From Streptosporangium sp. NBC_01756 (GTDB lineage Bacteria; Actinomycetota; Actinomycetes; Streptosporangiales; Streptosporangiaceae), in the NCBI RefSeq assembly GCF_035917975.1, contig NZ_CP109130.1:4526001-4590000 (forward strand): a stretch of DNA of 64,000 bases, written 5' to 3'. Positions 8,487 through 15,941 of the stretch are shown here, piece by piece. A program made the translations under genes and the position numbers. Within the stretch, counting starts at the first letter, position 1. Each line of letters starts with the position of its first letter. The notes beneath the pieces are model-generated. The model saw only the letters and a list, made by a program, of their open reading frames with translations, did not search any database and was not told where the DNA came from.

Positions 8487-9308
8487 ATGATTAGTGTGAT
8501 TACTGGGGCTAGTGCCGGAATCGGCGCGGCCGCCGCGGTTGAGCTCGCCAGGCGCGGGCAGCAGGTCGTCCTGGTCGGCCGCGATCCCGCCAAAGTGGCC
8601 GGAGTGGCCGAACGGGTCAGGGCCGTCTCCGGAACGGCGCCGGAGACGCTCACCTGTGACTACATCTCGCTGGAAGACGTCCGCCGGCTCGGCGCGGAAC
8701 TGCTCGCCCGCTATCCGCGGATCGACGTGCTGATAAACAACGCGGGGGTGATGACCACCGAACGGACGCTCACCCGCGACGGCCACGAGACGATGATCCA
8801 GGTGAACCACCTCGCACCGTTTCTGCTGACGAACCTGCTGCTGGACCGGGTGACCGGCCGGGTGATCACCACCTCGTCCCGGGCGGGCAAGACCGGGCAG
8901 GTGGATCCCTCCGACCTGAACAGGGAACGGCGGCGGTGGAGCGGCTGGATGCAGTACGGCGACACCAAGCAGGCGGGTGCGCTGTTCACGGTGGAGCTGG
9001 CCCGGCGGCTCGCCGGGACGGGAGTGAGCGCCACCTGCTTCCATCCGGGGGTGATCAAAACGGAGTTCGCCGCGAAGACGTTCCTGATGTGGATGGTGAA
9101 GAACATCCCCGGCATGGGCCAGACCGTCGAGCAGGGCGCGAGCACCATGGTCCATCTCGCCACCCACCCGGACGGCGCCGCCCACCCGGGCCGCTACTTC
9201 GCCAAGAGCGCCCCCCGGACCGTCCCCACGGGCATGAGCGATCCCGCCCTGGCCCGCACCCTCTGGGACGCCAGCGCCGCGGCCGTCGCCCTTCCCGCCA
9301 AGGCGTAG
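8487..9308 (+). CDS. Short-chain dehydrogenase/reductase (retinol dehydrogenase-like)
   Basis: A classical SDR of 273 residues from the ATG at 8487. Rossmann nucleotide-binding motif TGASAGIG at residues 6-13, structural NNAG at 84-87, catalytic Tyr157 and Lys161 in YGDTK, and Ser at 130-131. Length and the HPGVIKTEF segment resemble the retinol dehydrogenase/WW-domain oxidoreductase-like branch. It should use NAD(P)H to oxidise or reduce a hydroxyl/keto group, but the substrate cannot be read from sequence. It stands alone, divergent from the conservon, and is followed by a strong hairpin terminator. Confidence 0.88.
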   Translation: MISVITGASAGIGAAAAVELARRGQQVVLVGRDPAKVAGVAERVRAVSGTAPETLTCDYISLEDVRRLGAELLARYPRIDVLINNAGVMTTERTLTRDGHETMIQVNHLAPFLLTNLLLDRVTGRVITTSSRAGKTGQVDPSDLNRERRRWSGWMQYGDTKQAGALFTVELARRLAGTGVSATCFHPGVIKTEFAAKTFLMWMVKNIPGMGQTVEQGASTMVHLATHPDGAAHPGRYFAKSAPRTVPTGMSDPALARTLWDASAAAVALPAKA

Positions 9309-9313
9309 CGGGC

Positions 9314-9343
9314 GCCCGGCAGGACCACCACCCTGCCGGGCGT
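9314..9343 (+). terminator. Hairpin terminator of the SDR gene
   Basis: Perfect 11-bp inverted repeat CGCCCGGCAGG / CCTGCCGGGCG with an 8-base loop, directly after the SDR stop codon at 9308. No T-tract follows. Confidence 0.75.
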
Positions 9344-9370
9344 CACGGCGATGACCTCCCGCTCGGGCCC

Positions 9371-9479
9371 GCGGCTTCCCGGCCGCCCGCCCAGGTTCGC
9401 GGCTTCCCGGCCGCCCGCCCAGGTCTCCGACTTCCGGCCGCCCGCTCGGGTTCGCGGCTCCCGGCCGCTCTCTCAGGCC
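9371..9479. repeat. Short GC-rich tandem repeat between convergent genes
   Basis: About four imperfect copies of a 25-30-base unit of the type GCGGCTTCCCGGCCGCCCGC + CCAGGTTC (starting near 9371, 9399, 9429 and 9454). The array reaches into the 3' end of the convergent oxidoreductase gene. No coding function is evident. Confidence 0.65.
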
Positions 9480-11446
9480 TGCAGCTCCCCGACCGCGCGG
9501 TAGGCGGCGGTGATGGCGGCGTCGGCGTAGGCGGCCGGTACGGAGTCGGAGTTGGCGATCGCGATCCGGCCCGCCCGCCGGCGGGCCAGAGTCGCCGGGA
9601 GCGGGCCCCCGGGGTAGAAGTCGAGATTCCACGGGGTGGCGTACTCGGGCGCGTAGCCGTGCCCCCACCGGTTGACCGTGATCGCCTGGATGTCGCGGCC
9701 CGGGTCGAAGCCGCCGGGACCGAGCAGCCGGGTGAGCTGGTCGCGGATGCTGTACTCCAGATAGTCGTAGGGCGTTTTGATCAACGCGTAGCGGCCGGCG
9801 ACCGAGCCGGCGGCCGGTGACATGCCCGGCACGGCGGGAGCGGAGATCATGTGCACGTTGATCGGCTGGTCCGGCGTCATCGGGGGCCGGTAGTCCCCGA
9901 TGCTCACCGGGTAGTCGAGTTCGGCCACGGACCAGTAGGCGCCGGTGAAACGGGTGCGGTTGACGCCCATCTTCTGCCAGGCGGTCCAGCCGCGGAGCTG
10001 GACGGTCGCGTACAGCATCGGCACCTTGACCGCCTTGCGCAGCGCCTCCTTCTGCTCGGCCGGAAGCTCGCCGACCAGGTAGGGGATCACCATGTTCCAG
10101 CAGGCCATGATCACGTTGGCCGCGCCGACGGTCCTGACCACGTCCCCGTCGAAATATCCCACCGTGGCGCCGGTGGCCGTGGCGGGGTCGCCGTCGTTGG
10201 CGACCGAGACCACCGGGCTGGAAAGGCGGATGCTGACCTGGTTGCCCGGCAGGTCGAGCCGACCGTAGTCGAACGTCGCGGTGCTGATGTCGTCCATGTC
10301 GGCGGCCGTGGTGAATCCCGGGATCATCCGTCCGATCATCATCCGGACGATGGCCTGGTTCCCCTCGGGAAAGTGGTAGATGTACGGATCGTCCGCACCC
10401 CATCCCTTGATCATGCTGGGCGAGTTGTACGGTGACGGCGCGGTGCGGTCGAGGCCCAGACCCTGGAACCCGGGGTAGCCGTACTCTCCGGCGCTGCCCC
10501 AGGCGTCGATGGCGCCGAAGGCGTCGGAGCCGTAACCCCACTCGTCGTTCGGCATGGTCTGGACGAACCGCAGCACGTCCGGGTGGACCTTGCAGACGTC
10601 CTTGAGGAAACCCGCGTAGGTCAGTCCGGCCAGGCGCTCCTTCTTCTGCCCGTCGGACAGCCCGGGGAACCAGTCCGGCGGGTCCCCGTAGAGCATCAGC
10701 AGGTCCTCCCTGGCCTGCTCGGCGACCGGCAGTTCGGCGATCCACCGGGAGGCCGCGCGGCCCGGCGCGAGGACGACCAGCTTCTCCGCGGTGAAGGTCT
10801 CCCGGTCGCAGTAGACGCTGTCGTACATCCCGAGGTCCGTGTAGAGCCTCTGGTCGAAGTACTTCTCGAACTTCTTGACCTTCACCCCGATCTTGCCGAG
10901 CAGGTCCTTGCCCTCGGGCGTCCACACCGAGGGGGCCTCGATCGACTGCGATCCGCCGTACCCGATCAGCAGCCCCCTGCGGTCCTTCGGGTGGAACTCG
11001 TTGCGCCGGGCGTGCCCGCCGACCTCGTCGTGGTTGTCCAGGACCAGGATCCGCGCGTCCGGCGCGCGCTCCAGCCACCGGTGGGCCGCGCAGACGCCGC
11101 TGATCCCCGCCCCGACCACGACCAGGTCGTAGTGCTCGCCGGTGGGCTCGGGAACGCCCGCGTAGTCCCAGAACCGGTCGTCCCGCAGGGCGTGGGGCAC
11201 GCTGAGCGCCTGGGCGGTGTTGCCCCGCAGGCCGGTGAGGTCCGGCGGATAGCCGGCCTCCCGCGGAACCTTGAGCCTCTCCGTGCCGATGGCGTTGGGC
11301 AGCCCCGCGGCGCATCCCGTCAGGGAGCCCAGTGCCGCGACCCCCGCCACCGTGGCCACGCCGTCGAAGAAGTCCCGGCGGGTGATGGGCCGGTCCATGC
11401 CCAGCTCCCGGGCCCTGCCCGGAGTGACGTCCTGAGGATCGCTCAT
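9473..11446 (-). CDS. Tat-exported FAD-dependent oxidoreductase (spermidine dehydrogenase-like)
   Basis: A protein of 657 residues from the ATG at 11446. The N-terminus has a twin-arginine motif (ITRRDFFDG, residues 21-29) and a hydrophobic stretch ending in LTGC (42-45). It is therefore predicted to be exported by Tat and possibly lipid-anchored. The FAD-binding motif VVVGAGISG lies at 109-117. The domain arrangement, with an NAD(P)-binding-like dinucleotide fold followed by a flavin amine oxidase-like part, is that of SpdH-type spermidine dehydrogenases. Polyamine oxidation is an inference. An in-frame GTG at 11461 is an alternative start; GAGG upstream of 11446 favours the ATG. It is transcribed alone, convergent with the SDR. 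Confidence 0.8.
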   Translation of the reverse strand: MSDPQDVTPGRARELGMDRPITRRDFFDGVATVAGVAALGSLTGCAAGLPNAIGTERLKVPREAGYPPDLTGLRGNTAQALSVPHALRDDRFWDYAGVPEPTGEHYDLVVVGAGISGVCAAHRWLERAPDARILVLDNHDEVGGHARRNEFHPKDRRGLLIGYGGSQSIEAPSVWTPEGKDLLGKIGVKVKKFEKYFDQRLYTDLGMYDSVYCDRETFTAEKLVVLAPGRAASRWIAELPVAEQAREDLLMLYGDPPDWFPGLSDGQKKERLAGLTYAGFLKDVCKVHPDVLRFVQTMPNDEWGYGSDAFGAIDAWGSAGEYGYPGFQGLGLDRTAPSPYNSPSMIKGWGADDPYIYHFPEGNQAIVRMMIGRMIPGFTTAADMDDISTATFDYGRLDLPGNQVSIRLSSPVVSVANDGDPATATGATVGYFDGDVVRTVGAANVIMACWNMVIPYLVGELPAEQKEALRKAVKVPMLYATVQLRGWTAWQKMGVNRTRFTGAYWSVAELDYPVSIGDYRPPMTPDQPINVHMISAPAVPGMSPAAGSVAGRYALIKTPYDYLEYSIRDQLTRLLGPGGFDPGRDIQAITVNRWGHGYAPEYATPWNLDFYPGGPLPATLARRRAGRIAIANSDSVPAAYADAAITAAYRAVGELQA

Positions 11447-11698
11447 GGGGCCGATCCTCACGACGGGGATCGGCGGCCGGAGCCGCCACGCGGCGCTCCC
11501 GGCAAGTCTTTGCCCGCTTTAGTGGAACACCATCCGCGATGTCCACCGGACGCGCGTCAGGTGGTGCCGTCCGAAGGGGCCGGCCGGAAACGCCCTTTCC
11601 GCCGCCGGCCCCGAGATCCGCCGCCGGCCTGCGCGTACGGCTTCCCGGGCCGTCGCCCGGAACGCACGCGGGACGCCCGCCGCGATTAGGGTCGAACG
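11447..11698. other. Divergent intergenic region between oxidoreductase and ABC operon
   Basis: No gene is seen. It contains a long GC-rich inverted repeat (GGGGCCGGCCGGAAA ... CTTTCCGCCGCCGGCCCC) at about 11576-11613 and presumably the promoters of both flanking genes. No clear -10/-35 pair was identified. Confidence 0.4.
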
Positions 11699-12340
11699 GT
11701 GAATGAACCGATCATCGTAGTCCGCGACGTCGAGGTGATGCTCGGCGGGAACCCGGTGCTCCAAGGCGTCGGGCTGACGGCCACCGCGGGGGAGATCGTC
11801 GCCGTGGTCGGGCCGAACGGGGTGGGGAAGTCGACCCTGCTCCGCTGCGTCGCCGGCCTGCACCCACCCGACTCGGGAGAGGTCGACGTCTTCGGCGGGC
11901 CGCCCCGGGACGACTCCGCGTTCTGGCGTGACGTGGCGCTGGTGGGCGACGAGCCGGCCTGGTACCCGGGACTGACGGTCCGGGAGCACCTGGAGCTGAT
12001 GCGCGCGGTTCACGCGTCGGCCCGCCTGGCGGTCGAGGACGCCCTGGAGGCATTCGACCTGCGAGAACGCGCCGACGCGGTGCCGCTGACCCTTTCCACC
12101 GGCCAGCGCCAGCGGCTCTCGCTGGCGTCCGGCCTGCTCCGGCCGAGTCGGCTGCTGCTGCTTGACGAGCCCGAGCGCGGGCTCGACTCGGACTTCCGGC
12201 GGCGTCTGGCGGCGATCCTGACGGATTACGCGGCCGGGGGCGGGACGGTGGTGATGGCCACCCACGACCTCCAGCTCGCCGAAGCCACCCGGGCCCGTCA
12301 TGTCGTGCTGGCCGCCGTGCGGGCGGGAAGTGCCCGGTGA
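11699..12340 (+). CDS. ABC transporter ATP-binding protein
   Basis: A single ATP-binding cassette of 213 residues, starting at GTG 11699. Walker A GPNGVGKST at 38-46, signature LSTGQ at 132-136, Walker B LLLLDEPE at 152-159 and switch histidine in ATHD. The usual Q-loop glutamine region reads VALVGDEP, so the glutamine is replaced. It overlaps the next gene (GTGA), which encodes the membrane partner, so together they form a two-gene exporter-type ABC system of unknown substrate. The size and DEPERGLD wording are typical of small actinobacterial export ATPases. Confidence 0.9.
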   Translation: MNEPIIVVRDVEVMLGGNPVLQGVGLTATAGEIVAVVGPNGVGKSTLLRCVAGLHPPDSGEVDVFGGPPRDDSAFWRDVALVGDEPAWYPGLTVREHLELMRAVHASARLAVEDALEAFDLRERADAVPLTLSTGQRQRLSLASGLLRPSRLLLLDEPERGLDSDFRRRLAAILTDYAAGGGTVVMATHDLQLAEATRARHVVLAAVRAGSAR

Positions 12341-13839
12341 GCGGCCTCGCGGACCCGGTCCCGGCCGTACGCGCTTTCATTCGGTCACGCAAGGGCGGTC
12401 AGCCGAGCTGGCTGGACCGTTATACGGCCCTGTTCGGACTGGCGATGGCCGCCGTGGTCCTGGCCCAGCCCGTGTCCTCGGCGTTCGCGGCCGTCACCCG
12501 GCAGAGCGATCCGGCACGGGCCGCGGCAGGGGCCGCGCTGATCATGTTGGCCTACGCCGGCCTTCTCGTCGTCACCCGTGCGGCCGGTCCGGTCGCCGTG
12601 CCGGCCGCCGACGCCGCCTGGCTGGTGCTGTCCCCGCTGGACCGGCGAGGCGTGCTGGGCCGGACCGCGGGCCTGCTCGCGGCGGTCTCCCTACCGGCCG
12701 GGATCGTGCTCGGCGTGGGCGTGCTCGCCGTGCTGGGATCGCCCGACGGATCGGTGGTGATGCTGATCACGGTGGTGGTCCTCGGCCTGGCGGCGAGCGC
12801 CGGGGGCATGGCCGTGGCGGTGCTCGCCCAGGCGTCGCAGACCTGGAGCTCGTGGCTGCAGGCGACCGTCGTGGTGACGGTCCTGCTGGCCGCGGCCGTC
12901 GCGCTGCTCGGCTCCGGCGCGGGGCGCCGGCTGCTCGCCGCCGCGTCCGCGCCCGTGCCGTACGGCATGGCCCTGGCGGGAGCGTCCGCCATGGTGGCGG
13001 CCCTGCTCGTACGGCGGGCATGGGCGTCACTGGGCGATATCCCCGCACGGACCGTGCTGGCCGCCTCCAGCCGGGTGGGGCACGTGGCCACGGCGGCGGC
13101 CGGCATGGAACCCGGGGCCCTGACCTGGATCGCCGAGGACAACCACTGGCGCGGGCGCCTCCTGCGCTCGCGCCGGTGGCCGGCGCTGCCGTCGCCGTCG
13201 GCCCAGGCATGGCAGGACTGGCGCCGGCTCTCCCGGCGGCCCGGACGGCTGGCGGCGATGCTGGGCACCTCCCTGCTGCCGTTCCTGGTCGCACGGGCCA
13301 CCGGTGGCCTCGGCCCGCTGACGGCGGCAGTGGTGATCACCGGTGCGCTGGCCGTCGCGGCGGCGGGCACCTCGGGTGCACGGCGGGACGGCGACAACCC
13401 CGCTCTGGCCCGGCTGCTCGGTGTCGGTTTCCGCGAGGGCCTGGCCGCGAGAGCGGTGTTGCCGGTGCTGCTGAGCGCCGGTTGGCTGACCCTGGCCCTG
13501 GGCGGACTGGCGCTGGAAGGCGCCCTCACCTCCGGCCCGTGGTGGCTGCTGGGGCCGGCGGCCGCCCCCGCCGTGGCCGCGGGAGCGCTGCGGATGGCGC
13601 GCCGGCGGCCCGTCGACCACTCGATGCCGGTGATCGACACACCGGGGGGCGCGATCCCCACCGGACCGCTCCTGTGGGCCGTGACCGGCGTCGACCTGGC
13701 CACCCTGGGATGCGTCCCCCTGCTCCTGGCGTTGACCGTTCAGCGGCCGGTTCCGGAGACGTTCCCGGCCGGGCAGGTCCTGCTCGGCGCCGCCGTCCTC
13801 TCCGGCTACCTGTTCCGCGCGCGGCGGGACGTCCGGTGA
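12337..13839 (+). CDS. DUF6297 family ABC permease
   Basis: Integral membrane protein of 500 residues with about ten hydrophobic segments and short charged loops, starting with GTG in a GTGA overlap with the ATPase stop. The wording near the N-terminus (WLVLSPLDRRGVL) fits the DUF6297 family, which in actinobacteria is regularly paired with a small ATPase, as here. It is the presumed transmembrane subunit of the exporter; the cargo is unknown. The C-terminus RARRDVR is encoded in a segment that is partly repeated downstream of the stop codon. Confidence 0.8.
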   Translation: MSGLADPVPAVRAFIRSRKGGQPSWLDRYTALFGLAMAAVVLAQPVSSAFAAVTRQSDPARAAAGAALIMLAYAGLLVVTRAAGPVAVPAADAAWLVLSPLDRRGVLGRTAGLLAAVSLPAGIVLGVGVLAVLGSPDGSVVMLITVVVLGLAASAGGMAVAVLAQASQTWSSWLQATVVVTVLLAAAVALLGSGAGRRLLAAASAPVPYGMALAGASAMVAALLVRRAWASLGDIPARTVLAASSRVGHVATAAAGMEPGALTWIAEDNHWRGRLLRSRRWPALPSPSAQAWQDWRRLSRRPGRLAAMLGTSLLPFLVARATGGLGPLTAAVVITGALAVAAAGTSGARRDGDNPALARLLGVGFREGLAARAVLPVLLSAGWLTLALGGLALEGALTSGPWWLLGPAAAPAVAAGALRMARRRPVDHSMPVIDTPGGAIPTGPLLWAVTGVDLATLGCVPLLLALTVQRPVPETFPAGQVLLGAAVLSGYLFRARRDVR

Positions 13840-13900
13840 ACCCGGCCTCCGTGCACGGCCCCGTCCCCCTGTTCCGCGCGGGACGTCCGGTGAACCCGGC
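13810..13900 (+). repeat. Direct duplication of the permease 3' end including its stop codon
   Basis: CTGTTCCGCGCG...GGGACGTCCGGTGAACCCGGC at 13810-13846 recurs at 13870-13900, with six bases missing from the middle of the second copy. As with the xylulokinase end at 0.4 kb, the last codons and the TGA occur twice. Confidence 0.75.
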
Positions 13901-13938
13901 ACCCCGCACCGGTCCCGCCTGCCCGCACGGAGCGGACG

Positions 13939-15618
13939 TCAGCGCGACCCGTAGCGCTCCCGGCGGACCGTCGCCTTCCGCCCCTTGATGGTGGCTCCCC
14001 GGAGGGTGGCGATCACCTCGTCGGCCGCGGACTCCGGGACCTCCACGAGTGAGAAGCGGTCGGAGATCTCGATCGCCCCGACCTCGCGCCCGCTGAGCCG
14101 CGTCTCGCCCGCTATCGCGCCGACCAGGTCCTGCGGCCGGACCCCGGAACTGCGCCCGGCACCGATGAACAGGCGGGTCATCCCGCCCGCCGGGCCACGG
14201 CCGCGCCTCTCCTGAGGCCCGGTGTTCTCCCGGCGGCCGCGGCCCTCCCGCCCGGCCACCGGGGCGACGTCCGGGATCTCCTCCTCGTCGTCCGCGCCCC
14301 CGCCGGCCTCGTGCGCCAGCTTCACCGCCGCGAGCGCCACCTCCATGATGTCGAACTCGTCGGCGAGCGTCTCGACCACGACGCGGAAGCGCTCCAGGTC
14401 GTCCTCCAGGAGGCTCTCGTGCAGCGCGGCCCGGGTCAGCTCCAGCCGCCGGGCGTGCAGGTCGGCGATCGTCGGAACCTTCTCCACCGTGATCCGGCGC
14501 TTGGTCACCCGTTCGATGGTCTTGAGCATCCGGTGCTCCCGGGGCTCCGCCAGGGTGATGGCCACACCCTCGCGGCCGGCTCGGCCGACCCGGCCGATCC
14601 GGTGCACGTACGACTCCGGCGCCGAGGGGACGTCGTAGTTGACCACGTGGGTGAGCTGCTCGACGTCAAGCCCCCGCGCGGCCACGTCGGTCGCGACGAG
14701 CAGCTCCGCCGTCCCGCTCCGCAGCCGTCCCATCACGCGGTCACGCTGCTCCTGGCCCATTCCGCCGTGCAGTGCCTCGGCGCGGTAGCCGCGTCCGTTC
14801 AGCGTCTCGGTGAGCTGGTCGACCTCGTCGCGGGTGCGGCAGAAGACGATCGCGGCGGTGGGCGCCTCCACGTCCAGCACCCGCCCGAGCGCCGCGGGCT
14901 TGTGCGCGCGCGGGACGATGTAGGCGACCTGCCGTACCAGCGGGGCCTCGCCCGGGGCCGTCGTCTCGCGCCCCATCTCGATCCGGACCGGGTCGTTCAG
15001 GTGGCGGCGGGCTATCCCGTTGATGCGCGGCGGCATCGTCGCCGAGAAGAGCACCGTCTGCCGGTCCTCGGGGGTCTCCTGGAGGATCGCCTCGATCTCC
15101 TCGGCGAACCCCATGTCGAGCATCTCGTCGGCCTCGTCCAGCACGACCATCTTGAGGTCGTCCAGCCGGAGCGTGCCGCGCCCGATGTGGTCGAGTGCGC
15201 GGCCGGGCGTCGCGACCACGACGTCGACCCCCTGCTGGAGCGCCCGCAGCTGGCGGCCGATCGGCTGCCCGCCGTAGATGGGCAGGATGCGCGCGCCCAG
15301 GTCGCGGCCGTAGTGGTGGAACGCCTCCGAGACCTGTACGGCCAGCTCGCGGGTGGGCACGAGCACCAGCGCCATCGGCTGCCCGCCTGCGCCGTCCGGA
15401 GCCATCCGCTGGAGCACCGGCAGCGCGAACGCCGCGGTCTTCCCCGTCCCCGTCGCCGCCTGCCCCAGCAGGTCGCGCCCCTCCATCAGCGGCGGGATCG
15501 CCTCGCGCTGGATCGGCGTGGGCTCCTCATAGCCGAGGCGGGTGAGCGCGTGCAGCAGCTCGGGCCGCAGCGCCAGGTCGGCGAAGCTGGTTGTTTCCTC
15601 TGGCGTGTTCAGGGTCAT
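13939..15618 (-). CDS. deaD: DEAD-box ATP-dependent RNA helicase with DbpA-type RNA-binding domain
   Basis: An RNA helicase of 559 residues, started at the ATG at 15618 because GAGGAG lies seven bases upstream; the frame is open further back but has no RBS. Q motif near PTPIQ (33-37), Walker A ATGTGKT at 55-61, PTRELA, TPGR, DEAD at 161-164, SAT, ARGLD and HRIGRVGRAG are all present. The C-terminal ~75 residues (TRLFIGAGRSSGVRPQDLVG onward) form the small DbpA/RRM-like RNA-binding domain seen in DeaD/CsdA proteins. Role: unwinding structured RNA in ribosome assembly, mRNA decay or cold adaptation. Confidence 0.93.
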   Translation of the reverse strand: MTLNTPEETTSFADLALRPELLHALTRLGYEEPTPIQREAIPPLMEGRDLLGQAATGTGKTAAFALPVLQRMAPDGAGGQPMALVLVPTRELAVQVSEAFHHYGRDLGARILPIYGGQPIGRQLRALQQGVDVVVATPGRALDHIGRGTLRLDDLKMVVLDEADEMLDMGFAEEIEAILQETPEDRQTVLFSATMPPRINGIARRHLNDPVRIEMGRETTAPGEAPLVRQVAYIVPRAHKPAALGRVLDVEAPTAAIVFCRTRDEVDQLTETLNGRGYRAEALHGGMGQEQRDRVMGRLRSGTAELLVATDVAARGLDVEQLTHVVNYDVPSAPESYVHRIGRVGRAGREGVAITLAEPREHRMLKTIERVTKRRITVEKVPTIADLHARRLELTRAALHESLLEDDLERFRVVVETLADEFDIMEVALAAVKLAHEAGGGADDEEEIPDVAPVAGREGRGRRENTGPQERRGRGPAGGMTRLFIGAGRSSGVRPQDLVGAIAGETRLSGREVGAIEISDRFSLVEVPESAADEVIATLRGATIKGRKATVRRERYGSR

Positions 15619-15941
15619 GTCGGGCTCCTCGTTCCGGGACGGACGCGCACGGGACCCAACTGGCTCCACGTTCCACCCCCGCGGCGTGTGTTCCATCCTT
15701 GGGGCGATCCCGCCCACCGGTTCCGCCGGCAGCGCGGCTGCCGTGGCGGTTGACCGGCCGCAAGTGCCGTCAGGTCGGCCGACCGACCCTACCGGTGCGG
15801 GACCGGACGCTGCGAACCAGGCAGCCGTCGGCAGGCCAAAGTACGTAATAAATGACATTCCCCGCCGCGGGCCGGACGAACAGTTCCAGCGGTGCCGCCC
15901 GCCCGCGGCATCCGGCCCACGCGGCGCGCGACCGGGTGGGG
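15619..15941 (-). promoter_or_regulatory. Long upstream region of the RNA helicase gene
   Basis: About 320 bases without a gene between the helicase start and the 3' end of the glycosyltransferase. On the minus strand an AT-rich patch with CATTTATTACGTACTTT lies at about 15840-15860, the most promoter-like sequence present. If it is used, the mRNA has a leader of more than 200 bases, a feature common for cold-inducible deaD genes. This is inference. Confidence 0.35.

Noticed and set aside
8337..11546. Very long minus-strand open frame (over 1000 codons) across the SDR and oxidoreductase
   Set aside because: It lies antisense to the SDR and out of frame with the oxidoreductase; its product is Arg/Gly/Pro-rich, typical of the alternative frames of high-GC genes.
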